A DNA stretch of 64,000 nt, from contig JBMNIZ010000015.1 in the NCBI GenBank assembly GCA_050951405.1, positions 62,001 to 126,000 on the forward strand, in the 5' to 3' direction. Position numbers and translations under genes: made by a program. This stretch comes from JBMNIZ01 sp050951405 (lineage in GTDB: Bacteria; Bacillota; DULZ01). The notes below the pieces were generated by a model. That model searched no databases. It had not been told where the DNA came from and saw only the letters and a list, made by a program, of their open reading frames with translations. Positions 43,035 through 52,141 of this stretch are shown in pieces. The number at the start of each line of letters is the position of its first letter. The stretch's first letter is position 1.

Positions 43035-44520
43035 CTAGACAGTCTTCTTCGACAAAAAACTAATTCTAGGCTTAATTACCGGCCAAAGGAAGGCCATCAC
43101 TAAAATGATTAGCATGGAAAAAGTGATAGGGCGCAGCAAAAAAGACAACCCATAGAGATCGTAAGAAATGATCAGATTCTTTTCCACTATATATCCCAAG
43201 ACCAAGCCAATGATTAATGCCGCCCGAGAATAATCATATTTTTTCATAAAATACCCGATAAACCCAAACACCAGGGCGGTAACAGCATCAGCAAACTGGA
43301 CACTAGTGGCATAGGCTCCCCAGCAGCGCTATAACCCATACCAAAGGACATAACACACTGGGCCTTAAAAGAGTGACTTTGACCAACCAGTTGGAAGCAA
43401 AGACTAGAAGCACAGCCGCTACCAAATTGGCCAAAACCAAGGCAATGGCCATTCCATATAAAATCGGTGTATGGTTGACCAAGAAATTCGGGCCGGGAGC
43501 AATACCAAACATCATCATGGCCCCCATCAAAATAGCCATCCCCGCGCTTCCCGGAATACCGAATCCTAAAGTAGGTATGAGGGCACCCCCTTCTTTGGCA
43601 TTGTTGGCGCTTTCGGGACCAATCACGCCGTCTATAGCCCCTTTACCAAATTTATCTTTTTCTTTTGAAGTTTGAGCAGCATATCCATAAGCCAAAAAGC
43701 TGGCAGTAATACCGCCTATCCCTGGCAAAGCGCCTATTACCGTACCAATAGCGCTGCACTGAAGTACTAATTTCCAACGCTTAAAGGTTTCCTTGATCCC
43801 TTCAAAAACATCTTTTCCTCCAACTTTATGATCTATTGATGCTATTGCCTCACCTTTCTGTGCCATTACTAACATTTCTGCTATGGCAAAAAGACCAACT
43901 ATCACCGGAATTAGTTGGACACCATCCCGAAGGTATAGTAGACCAAAAGTATACCGATAAACACCGGTAGTAGGGACAAAGCCTACCAGAGATATTAAGA
44001 GCCCCAGCCCACCGGCAAAAAGACCTTTTAGCCTATCTTCCCCGCCTATTACGGAGACAAAACATACCCCTGCCATAGCCAGCATAAAAAACTCCGGTGG
44101 CCCAAACTTCAAAACAACCATCCGCATCAATGGTAAAGCTGCCAAAAGGACAATTGCTCCGAAAATACCACCTATGGATGAGCTGGCTTGGGCCACTCCC
44201 AAAGCCAGGCCAGCCCGCCCTTGTTGACTTAATGGGTAACCATCAAGAATCGTAGCTGCGTTTTGACCTGTTCCAGGAACATTTAATAAAATCGCTGTTA
44301 CCGCTCCACCGTTTGTGGCAACGGCATGGATGGACAGCAAAAAAACTAGCCCATGTAAGGGATTAGCGCTAAAAACCAATGGGAGACCAACAGCCAACCC
44401 TACAGTTCCTCCCACACCGGGAAGAATACCGACAAATACGCCAAAGAGAACACCGACAATAAAATAAAACAGGAGGCCCCAATCAAGAAATTGAGAAATA
44501 ATACTTGCAAATCCTTCCAA
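43035..44520 (-). pseudogene. tctA: Tripartite tricarboxylate transporter large permease TctA, frame-broken
   Basis: The frame from TTG 44520 reads through the TctA signature (TNGGAVTAILLNVPGTGQNA, GGITASFLAYGYAAQTS, LGFGIPGSAGMAILMG) to residue 405 and hits a stop near 43303. The C-terminal part continues one frame over (GAYATSVQFADAVTALVFGF, then the last helices, stop at 43035). The break sits in a run of four G (43318-43321 on plus as CCCC). Removing one G gives LLGAYATS and a full 494-residue protein, normal for TctA. A one-base homopolymer expansion is thus the only defect, typical of a slippage mutation or a base-calling error. Confidence 0.87.
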
Positions 44521-44753
44521 AAAACAGCACCTCTCCTTTTAAAATTAAATCTAAGGGAAAAGAGGTTAGGGCTAAGGCCCAATGCAGATCAAAATTAATA
44601 GTTGGATGCATTGTTTGGAATAAGCACCCCATTTTTTTACGAAGAATATACTTTGATCACCAAGGTGGAATATACTACAACAGCTTTTTACCTACCCTTA
44701 CCATAATAAGGGGATAGCCCCAACCTCTCTTCTGGGATATTTTTGCTGAAAAA

Positions 44754-45804
44754 TTAGTTGCTTAAAATTTCCTTTACTTCTTGTTTTAAGTCATCAGGTA
44801 AATTCATCATTTTTTTCGCCAGCTCTAGTACTTCTTCAGGAGAAAGATAGTCAATAGGGATATTTGCCTTGGCGGCGTTTTCCAGGAACTTGGGATTATT
44901 AGCCACTTTCCCCACAGCATCAGCTAAAGTTTGGGCCACTTCCTCAGGCAAACCAGGCGGAGCCACAATCAGTCTATAGATATCACCACAACCGTTAATT
45001 AGGTCGGCTAACCCTTGTTGATCCGGGGAAGTAACCAAAACATTTAATTGTGGCACATCAGGAAATTCGGGTAATTTTTCTTGGCCAATTTGCACAATCG
45101 GCACGATATCGCCACTATCAAGGTTGGGCTTAATGGTACTGTACACCGCTACAGTAGCCTTGGCTTCGCCCCTCATAATAGCGAGAACCGTTTCTGGAAC
45201 TGTTTCGTAGCCCCGGACCTGTTTAACAGGCACACCAAGAGCGGAAAGTAATTGCATAACAATGCTGTTAGTCCCTCCCGCTCCAATATCGGAAAAGACG
45301 ATATCCTCTTTTGCATTCAATAAATCTTCATAAGATTTAATACCACTGTTCTTGCCTACTACTAACAAACGGCTTTCCTTGGAAACCCTTCCCAAATGGG
45401 TATAGCCTAAAATATCCGCCTGTACCCCCGGGTCTTCAGACTAGCTGGCTCATGGCCAAGCCCGAGCCATTAATGATGCCTATTGTCGTACCATCAGGTT
45501 TGGCATTATAGAGTTCGTTCATTCCCCTCAGGGCACCTGCCCCTGCCACATTCTCAACGACAATGGTACTCCCTGGCAAAAGCTCCTGCAAAAAAGGCTG
45601 CATTTGCCGGGCATATTGGTCAAATCCCCCACCAGCAGAATACGGCACAATAAATCTGATCACTTGTCCTTCGTAAAAGGGTTTTTCTGCTTCTTGATTT
45701 TGGTTCTGGTTAACTTCCCCATCATTTTGGGTACTGCAAGCAGTGACCAATGCCAGTGACAACATAACACTAATAACTAACAGCAGAGCTTTGTTTTTTT
45801 TCAC
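44754..45804 (-). pseudogene. tctC: Tct-type substrate-binding lipoprotein TctC, frame-broken
   Basis: The gene starts at GTG 45804 after GGAGG. It has a lipoprotein signal (LVTAC) and the TctC opening VIRFIVPYSAGGGFDQYARQ. After SGLAMSQLV a TGA occurs at 45438. Skipping one base near there resumes the family sequence (EDPGVQADILGYTHLGRVS, then GAGGTNSIVMQLLSALG) to the stop at 44754. The 1051-base length fits a single inserted base in a 349-residue protein. TctC proteins bind dicarboxylates, tricarboxylates, terephthalate and other aromatic acids, so it could define the cluster's substrate. Confidence 0.85.
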
Positions 45805-45843
45805 TAAAAATACCTCCAATCAGTTTACAATTCTTTAAAACAA

Positions 45844-46913
45844 TTAAAATAAAGAGCGCACATCCTGGGCAAACCAATCCAGTGGTATTGGCGTCCCCAC
45901 TCCCTTATCTTTCGCCAACTTGTACAGAATACTTCCGGCAGCGGCAAATTGTATGCCAAATCCAATGTTATTGATAAAGCATGTTATCTGCGAATCACTG
46001 GTACGCCCTACCTCTCGACACCCAATTAACTGCAAAAGTTCCGGGTACTTGGTCAAATCCACATCTTTTCGACCTTTGATATCCTTCTCCATCTCCTTGG
46101 AAGGCCCTTGCTTACTGCTGACACTGTATCTGTCTGGTCTCAGTTTTTTTGAATTGATAAAGACCAGATCACTGCTTTCAATTAAAGAAGCTGGTAATTC
46201 CGTATGACGCACACAAGTAATATGCATGCCTTTACTAACATAGTCCTGCTTTATGGTTGGTTCCATAGAATTTGTGGAAGTAACTACTATATCGCTACCT
46301 GTCATCAAATCAGCAATATTTGCTACCCTTTTCATATTTAATTGCAGTTTCTCTCCCCAATAGGAGATAAATGCTTCCTGTTGTTCTTCGGGAGCAAGAC
46401 TATAAACCTTAACTAACTGAATATCCCGAACTGCTTTAGCTCCCATTAGCTGGCCGCCTGCCTGCCAACCTGTTCCCACTAAACCAAGCACCTGGGAATC
46501 ATGCCGTGCTAGGTATTTAATTCCCAACGCATTCGTGGCACCAACCCTAAAACGTGAAATAGCGCTGTCGGGAAACAGTGCCAGAAGAGCAGCATTTGTT
46601 ACATCGAAGAGCATCACGAATCCTAGCCGTTTATTGCCTTCCACAGGCAATTTGATTTTGACCTTATCCCATCTGATCACATCAGAATTAATCCTCAAAG
46701 CCACTACATTTCCGCGCGGATAAGCGCCCACCATGGACTTAAAAACATACGCCTGGTTGCTTGCTCCCTCATTTTGAACAAACACTTCACTGCGAGGCTG
46801 GTTCACAGCCCTTTCACGGGCCAAGTCCTCATATGCTTTCTCTATTTCTTCCACGCAGTCTTTCATGCTCATTACAAACAATCAATATCCGCGGTGTTCA
46901 GCAATAACGGCAA
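45844..46913 (-). pseudogene. Ornithine cyclodeaminase / mu-crystallin family protein (OCD2), N-terminal frame break
   Basis: The main frame (46881 or ATG 46872 to 45844) covers nearly the whole family fold, with LGLVGTGWQAGGQLMGA as nucleotide-binding loop and NNIGFGIQFAAAGSIL near the end. The expected first 13 residues (PLLLNTADIDCL) are found one frame away from TTG 46913, which has a strong GGGGGAGG site. A single missing base near 46875 (after DCL, before VMSMKD) separates them. Total length of 1070 bases is one short of a multiple of three (356 residues restored). If translated from the internal TTG/ATG the protein might still fold. First clearly recognisable enzyme gene of cluster 2. 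Confidence 0.72.
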
Positions 46914-47015
46914 ACGATCCTCCCCCTCTCCCGAGACAAAGAGCCACAACTCGGCAATCAATGTGATCCAAATGTTATCACGCCACAAGCCACCGCCTTT
47001 CCAGTACTTCCCAAA

Positions 47016-47064
47016 TTAAAAAAACAAACCTTCAGAAAACATTATTAAATGTCTTACTGAAGGT
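47016..47064 (-). terminator. Terminator downstream of the 47-kb gene
   Basis: On the minus strand ACCTTCAG and CTGAAGGT arms (47057-47064 and 47028-47035) enclose a 21-base loop and are followed by TTTGTTTTTTT. It separates the unidentified gene from the OCD2-Tct-UbiD run. Confidence 0.7.
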
Positions 47065-47091
47065 CCCAAACTAACCTTTATAACTATTTTA

Positions 47092-47131
47092 TTGTTTAGC
47101 TAAGATAATCTTTGTTTAACTGAGATAATCA
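47092..47131. repeat. 20-bp imperfect tandem repeat over the stop of the 47-kb gene
   Basis: TTGTTTAGCTAAGATAATCT and TTGTTTAACTGAGATAATCA stand head to tail with three differences. The second copy contains the TAA stop (47116-47118) of the unidentified gene, so the first copy looks like a duplicated gene end. Confidence 0.6.
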
Positions 47132-47704
47132 GACGGTTTCCCTTGCCAATGCTCATTTCCTACTTTTAGAGCAGCACTGATAATCTCAGCAGCAGACCAG
47201 GGACTGATAGTCCGGGGAACCAGAATCACTTTATCAGCCGGTACGCCGTTGGGATAAGCTCCGCCAATTCCTCCGGCACTACGAAAGCATCCACCTGCAT
47301 CACCGGCATTTCCTCAAAGGTGCCGATTTCTACACTGGGTTGTCAGCAATGCCAGATCTCGCTACCGTTTCCACAAAGAACCAGTTAGCACAACGCCTAT
47401 GTTCAGCGACAATTCCTAATTTCTTATACAAAGGAAGCGTTTGTATCGCCCTAATTCCTGCGGGCAAAATTGCCAATTCAACCCCCAGAATGATTTTCTT
47501 GTTTTTAAATTTCTCCTTCATCAAGGCCAGACGATATCCGTGGGAGTAGCAAATGAAAACTGAAGCCCTACTGCTTTCAGCTTTCTCGGGAGTACAAATG
47601 GAAACATTGGCAATCCCTTTGAGTATCCCTCCCACGCGCCTTTGAAGCATAAGCATTGACTTTTCGTGAACTCCTACTATGGCAATCTCCGGCAATGAAG
47701 GCAT
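47116..47704 (-). pseudogene. Unidentified gene, frame-broken, at the head of cluster 2
   Basis: The frame from ATG 47704 runs to about 47336. Its sequence has alternating strands and helices (LPEIAIVGVHEKSMLML, KKIILGVELAILPAGIRAIQ, RRCANWFFVETVARSG). It continues two frame changes later (near 47338 in a CCC run, and near 47270) as VEIGTFEEMPVMQVDAFVV and then GGAYPNGVPADKVILVPRTI, ending at 47116. The 589 bases are two short of a multiple of three, fitting two one-base losses in a protein of about 196 residues. I do not recognise the family. It might be a small-molecule sensor or racemase-like fold protein. No DNA-binding domain is visible. Confidence 0.5.
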
Positions 47705-48206
47705 CCTTTCACCTCTGAATAATTTATCGTTTATTGTACTGCATTATAATATTGCATTATTGCAGCTCCTAGTTTTCCCTTTGAAACATTTTTCACATCT
47801 TAACACCGCGCCCCGATACTTTCGATTAATGATTATATCTTCTCTTCGACCAGTTTTATAAAAATCCTTCTTTTTTTGTAATTTCTTGATCTCACCCTCC
47901 CAGATTGGACAAAAATTATTTATGAAAGACTTAGCATATCAAGCTTTGTTTTCGCCAATAAAAAGTTCAAAAGACAAAACCAAGAAAACACTTTAATATT
48001 TAATTAAATGTTTACAAACTATCTACACAAATTGTTTTCGTAGCGTCCACTGCGCAAAAGAACTATAAATACCGAATGATCTATGCCAGCATGACACTTC
48101 TTAATATATAAGGATACCAACAAAAAAGGCCAGGAAGAGCAAACTGCTTCATCCAAGCCTCTTGAAAAAGTGGTAGTGCATCAGCACAAAAACGTTGTGT
48201 TTTAAA
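47705..48206. other. Intergenic region between cluster 2 and tRNA-Ala
   Basis: About 500 AT-rich bases with no supported gene. It holds an imperfect AT-rich inverted repeat at 47986-48013 (AAACA-TTTAAT against ATTAAA-TGTTT) and, at its right end, the tRNA terminator. It is the left flank of the tRNA gene and the presumed promoter region of the 47-kb gene. Confidence 0.5.
48122..48162 (-). terminator. Possible terminator of tRNA-Ala
   Basis: On the minus strand an imperfect stem (AGGC...GGCCT, with internal mismatches) is followed by TTTTTTG. It lies about 45 bases after the tRNA 3' end. Confidence 0.45.
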
Positions 48207-48282
<76 letters not shown>

Positions 48283-48318
48283 ACGTTTTTCGACTGCTAT
48301 CACCCAGCAGCAATGAAT

Positions 48319-48346
48319 ATTATAGCATAATTTTCGACTAATGCAA
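48319..48346 (-). promoter_or_regulatory. Promoter of tRNA-Ala
   Basis: On the minus strand TTGCAT (-35), 16 bases, then TATAAT (-10) with an extended TGC before it. The -10 lies about 37 bases before the tRNA 5' end. Confidence 0.75.
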
Positions 48347-48413
48347 GGGCCCGGCAAATTTTTTCTGGGCCGAGCCCCTACCTGCCACCGCTTCTTGCTG
48401 GATAGCAGTTGCT

Positions 48414-48938
48414 TTAAGAACCCAACTTCCCGAACCGATGAAAAGGATAGATCCTGACCACGGCCTTACCTTTCACGTTTTCCAGGGGAACAAAACCCCA
48501 GTCCCGACTATCGCTGCTGTAGTTCCGGTTATCCCCCAGCACAAAGAGACTCCCTTCCGGCACTTGAACCGGCCCAAAATTACCTTCCGTGGCTTCCTGC
48601 AAATAATCCTCTGCAAAATACTTTCCATTAATATAAAGAAGCCCATCCTTAATTTCAACCACATCGCCGGGCAAACCTATTACTCTCTTGATATAATCAT
48701 TTTCCGCCCGGGCCTCCGCCGGTGGGGCAAAAACAATAATATCTTTTCTTTCCAATCCCTCATATTTAAAAATGATTTTGTCCACGAAAACCCGGTCATC
48801 AATAGCCAGAGTAGGGATCATGGATGCCGAAGGAATATACCTGGCCTCTGCAACAAAAGTCCTGATGGTCAGCGCAAGCAAAACTGCAATACTCAAAGGG
48901 AAAATCCATTCCCGGAATAGGCTTCTCCATCTGCTCAT
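48414..48938 (-). CDS. lepB: Signal peptidase I
   Basis: A 174-residue membrane-anchored serine protease that removes signal peptides. One N-terminal helix (about 10-28) is followed by the catalytic Ser39 in IPSASMIPTL and the general base Lys84 in DYIKRVIGLPGD. VLGDNRNYSSDSRDWGFV is box E. It has the short Bacillus-type form without a long insert. Transcribed toward the tRNA. Confidence 0.93.
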   Translation of the reverse strand: MSRWRSLFREWIFPLSIAVLLALTIRTFVAEARYIPSASMIPTLAIDDRVFVDKIIFKYEGLERKDIIVFAPPAEARAENDYIKRVIGLPGDVVEIKDGLLYINGKYFAEDYLQEATEGNFGPVQVPEGSLFVLGDNRNYSSDSRDWGFVPLENVKGKAVVRIYPFHRFGKLGS

Positions 48939-49058
48939 ATCCTGCCGCTCCTTTTTGCACCTGTCTCACTTCACAATCCTTATTTTAATATTATTTCCTT
49001 AGGCATGCAATTCATTCCTAAAATCCTCTGCCTGAAATTCACCTTCCTGGGCTAATCC

Positions 49059-49100
49059 GATCAGGGCCGGCTACCATAACTTTGATGGGCGGCCCTGATC
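49059..49100. repeat. 11-bp perfect inverted repeat between lepB and the amidohydrolase gene
   Basis: GATCAGGGCCG (49059-49069) and CGGCCCTGATC (49090-49100) can form a GC-rich hairpin with a 20-base loop. There is no T-run on either side. It lies 11 bases after the amidohydrolase stop, so it may still end or protect that transcript. Confidence 0.6.
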
Positions 49101-49110
49101 CATCATCCAT

Positions 49111-49971
49111 CTATTCCGCTCCGGCTTTATCCCATAAACGCCGGGCATTTTCTCCCAGAATTAACTCCTTTTCCCTTTCATCCAGTGAGCTTCTTGCCAA
49201 TTCCTCCAGGTAACGGGACAGGGAAAGGAGGGGGAAATCGCTCCCCAGCAGGATTTTTTCCACTACTCCAATAGAGCTGGCTGCATCGTAAATTCTATGG
49301 TCGTAGAGGAAAGGATTGGCTGCCGTATCATAATAAGTATTTCTCAATATTTTCCTCATTTCGGGCATCAGCTCGTAGAAGAACAACCCTCCGCCCCAAT
49401 GAGCAAAAATAATGGTCAGTTCTTGATTGTTTTCCGCAAAGACAGCCGCCTGTTTGATGCTGACATCAGTTTTCCCCGGGTAGTAATGTCCCACCAGCTC
49501 ATTGACATGCACCAAGACCGGCAAATCATGGGACTGGCAAAACTTGGACAGTCTTTCCATCTGCCTCTGATCCTCCAAGGAAAAACCCTGTCCGGCGGGA
49601 AACAACTCTCCCACTCCCCGGATTCCTCCCGCCAGGCATCGCTCCAGTTCCCTCTCCAGATTTGGGTCTAAAGGATTTACTGCAGCCATCCCAATCAAAC
49701 GATCCGGGTACTTGTCTATAGCCTCCAGAATATAATCATTGCTCAAACGACACAAATCCGGATCACAAAAAGCAAAGCCGCAAACCACGGCCCGGTCAAA
49801 ACCCTCCTTCTCCAACTGGGCCACCACATCTTCCGCGGTGGCAAATTTGTTTTTCGGGCTTGAAGCGATCAGCTTGAAGTAGGCATCCTTTTGGGCATAT
49901 TTTTCCTCATTAGCGATAATTTCCGGCGGCACAATGTGAACATGGCTGTCAATTCTTATAGATCCTTCCAT
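49111..49971 (-). CDS. Metal-dependent amidohydrolase (COG2159 type)
   Basis: A 286-residue TIM-barrel hydrolase of the amidohydrolase-2 family. The metal site shows HxH in RIDSHVHIVPPE at the start, a His in VHVNELVGHYYPG, one in IFAHWGGGLF, and the late Asp in LLGSDFPLLSL. The family includes decarboxylases (ACMSD, gamma-resorcylate) and hydrolases; some work on aromatic acids, which would suit the nearby catabolic genes, but the gene is separate from cluster 2. Start ATG with AAGGGTG at 7 bases. Confidence 0.83.
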   Translation of the reverse strand: MEGSIRIDSHVHIVPPEIIANEEKYAQKDAYFKLIASSPKNKFATAEDVVAQLEKEGFDRAVVCGFAFCDPDLCRLSNDYILEAIDKYPDRLIGMAAVNPLDPNLERELERCLAGGIRGVGELFPAGQGFSLEDQRQMERLSKFCQSHDLPVLVHVNELVGHYYPGKTDVSIKQAAVFAENNQELTIIFAHWGGGLFFYELMPEMRKILRNTYYDTAANPFLYDHRIYDAASSIGVVEKILLGSDFPLLSLSRYLEELARSSLDEREKELILGENARRLWDKAGAE

Positions 49972-50051
49972 ATTGTTTCACCCTTTTCCTTTCCTTTGAG
50001 ACCGCATTATTCGGCCGGCGGCTCTCTGAACTCTCCTTTACCCCTGATCTG

Positions 50052-52076
50052 CTAGGCACCCGGGATCATCAAAACCCCTTTTTCCTCCAGATGGTCCAAC
50101 CCGTGCGCGGCAATTTTCCCCTGTGAAAGGGTATAGATGGTGTCTCCGATGTAAAGGATTCTTTCCACATTGAATTCGCTGTCATACCAACCGGAACCTG
50201 CCTTTAAGTAATCTTCTTCTTCCAGATGAGTTATCCTTCCTTTCAATTGAAAACCGTTGACGAGATCAAGATGATATACATAGGCCCCCTGGAAAGCAAA
50301 TTCTCCGTACCGGGCAAAAGCCCCCTCCCCCTCTTGCCGGCGGTCGGTTACTTCCATCAGGGTGACAGGAAAAGCCAATAAATTTTTCTCCCGATGGAAA
50401 AGGAGCGCTTTATGGTTGCGCAGCAATTCGGAATCCGTGCCCCGATCACCGATGCTCTCACTGAAAAGCTGGACCGGATTATGAACATCCCGCACATCAA
50501 AGAGGGCCACTTTCATGCCCTGGTAATAAGCCATAGATCCCACAATTTTACCCTGGCCGTCCTTCACCGGTATCTCCACCGCATCTTTTCCAAATCCCAA
50601 GAGGTAGTTTTCGTCATAGGGATGGAGATAATCACTATAACCGGGAATTTTTAAGGCACCCAGCACCCGGGGATTGGCAGCATCCTGGAGATCCAAAACG
50701 AAAAGAGGATCAACAGTTTTAAAGGTTACCACATAAGCCCGGTCTCCCATAAACCTTACCGCATAGATGGTCTCACCGGGAGCCAGGTTTTCCAAGCACC
50801 CTACTATTTCCAGTTCCTCATCCAAAATGTAGAGATTGTTTTTCGAAGTATATTCATCGTCCCGCCAAATATCCCCGCTGGTGGTGGCAATGCGCAAATA
50901 CTTCCCGTATTCATCCAGGGAAAACTGATTTAAGACACTGCCCGGCACCTCTCCTCGGGCCTTGTATTGGATCTCCCCATCCTGAAGGGCGAACTTATAG
51001 AGAGCGGTACGGCGTTCCTGGCTGAGAACAAGGCTGGGCAGGGACCTGATTGTCGAGGGTTGTTCCCAGCTGTGAAGGGTCATGGCCACATACAGATGGT
51101 CTAAAGAAGCATAAATATTCTCCCCGGCGCCCAGGTAGGCCTCCACTTTCATTTCTTTTTCCGGCAAATCCAGATTGACTCCTCCCACCAGCAGATAGTT
51201 GGGGGTGATAAAATCGGGGAAATAGCGGATTTCACTATAGTCTATTTTCTTAAACTGGCCCGAACCGGCACTATCCAGATAGGAAGGCAGGTGATCATCC
51301 CCGGACTTTTCCCCAGGCTGCTCCATGATATGGTAGCCCAGATATTTATTGGCAACGAGGTAAAGGCAGGATCCTATTTTTCTTGATGAGATATAAGAAC
51401 CCTCTATTTCCACTTGGCGCAAGAACTGCGGGCTGGACTTATGCTCAATGTCATAAACTAAGGCTTTCACTGTAGTCTCCCCGTAGCGAGGAGGCGGATA
51501 AAGATGGGAACCAGGCAGAATCCTTTCCGTTTGAGACATGGACAGCGGGCGCTGGTCACTGCCCACCACCACCAAATACTTTGCATCAATATATAGTTCC
51601 CGGGGCACAAAGCTCTCGCCCGGAAAGTCTAAGATATGGACAATAGACATTTTATCTCCCGGGTAAGCCTTGACAATGACCACTCGGCCCCGGTTCACTT
51701 GATAAATATACTCCCCGTCGGTTTTCACCAGATCCGCCTCATCCACTCCTGCCACCTGTACATTGGTGGTGGAATAATCCCTGACCGCCTCCGCAGCTAA
51801 TTGAGTCTGGTCAACTGTGGATGGAGCCTGGAATGACCAGGCCGTTATTTCCGCCTCCATGGAGGAAAAACCAGCCCGAATTCCGTAGGGGAAATTAGTT
51901 TCCTGTGCTTTCTGCACCAGCTGTAGCAGCTTTTCGTAAGACCCAACTACCGGCAAGCTTTCAGCTTCAGCAACAGTTTCCTCCACTGCAATGACCGGCA
52001 TCAGATTTGCCCCCAGCATGACCGTCAAGAAAAGCAACAATATAATCACCAGATTGCCAACTGTAGAACGCTCCAC
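50052..52076 (-). CDS. Secreted C-terminal beta-propeller protein
   Basis: A 674-residue exported protein with an N-terminal signal/anchor helix (about 7-30). It then matches the family of secreted proteins with a beta-propeller distantly like WD-40. The motif NVQVAGVDEADLVKTDGEYI near residue 110 is the family hallmark. Repeated YLVVVGS, YLVANKYLG, LYVAMTLHS and RAYVVTFKTVDPLFVLDL strands form the blades. Function unknown in the literature I know of; such proteins are found in many anaerobes and archaea. GTG start after AAGGAGAGG. Confidence 0.82.
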   Translation of the reverse strand: MERSTVGNLVIILLLFLTVMLGANLMPVIAVEETVAEAESLPVVGSYEKLLQLVQKAQETNFPYGIRAGFSSMEAEITAWSFQAPSTVDQTQLAAEAVRDYSTTNVQVAGVDEADLVKTDGEYIYQVNRGRVVIVKAYPGDKMSIVHILDFPGESFVPRELYIDAKYLVVVGSDQRPLSMSQTERILPGSHLYPPPRYGETTVKALVYDIEHKSSPQFLRQVEIEGSYISSRKIGSCLYLVANKYLGYHIMEQPGEKSGDDHLPSYLDSAGSGQFKKIDYSEIRYFPDFITPNYLLVGGVNLDLPEKEMKVEAYLGAGENIYASLDHLYVAMTLHSWEQPSTIRSLPSLVLSQERRTALYKFALQDGEIQYKARGEVPGSVLNQFSLDEYGKYLRIATTSGDIWRDDEYTSKNNLYILDEELEIVGCLENLAPGETIYAVRFMGDRAYVVTFKTVDPLFVLDLQDAANPRVLGALKIPGYSDYLHPYDENYLLGFGKDAVEIPVKDGQGKIVGSMAYYQGMKVALFDVRDVHNPVQLFSESIGDRGTDSELLRNHKALLFHREKNLLAFPVTLMEVTDRRQEGEGAFARYGEFAFQGAYVYHLDLVNGFQLKGRITHLEEEDYLKAGSGWYDSEFNVERILYIGDTIYTLSQGKIAAHGLDHLEEKGVLMIPGA

Positions 52077-52141
52077 CTGCTTCCTCTCCTTTCCTTATCT
52101 TGCCTCATTGGACGAAAGAAAGTGGCAGAGTGTTCCAGAAT

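Noticed and set aside
45430..45440. In-frame TGA in tctC as a possible selenocysteine codon
   Set aside because: Reading through the TGA in the same frame gives sequence unlike TctC, whereas skipping one base restores the family sequence. It is a frameshift, not recoding by Sec.
46967..46987. CRP-like GTGAT...ATCAC symmetry upstream of OCD2
   Set aside because: Arms are only five to six bases with a long spacer and there is no regulator of that type in the window; too weak to call.
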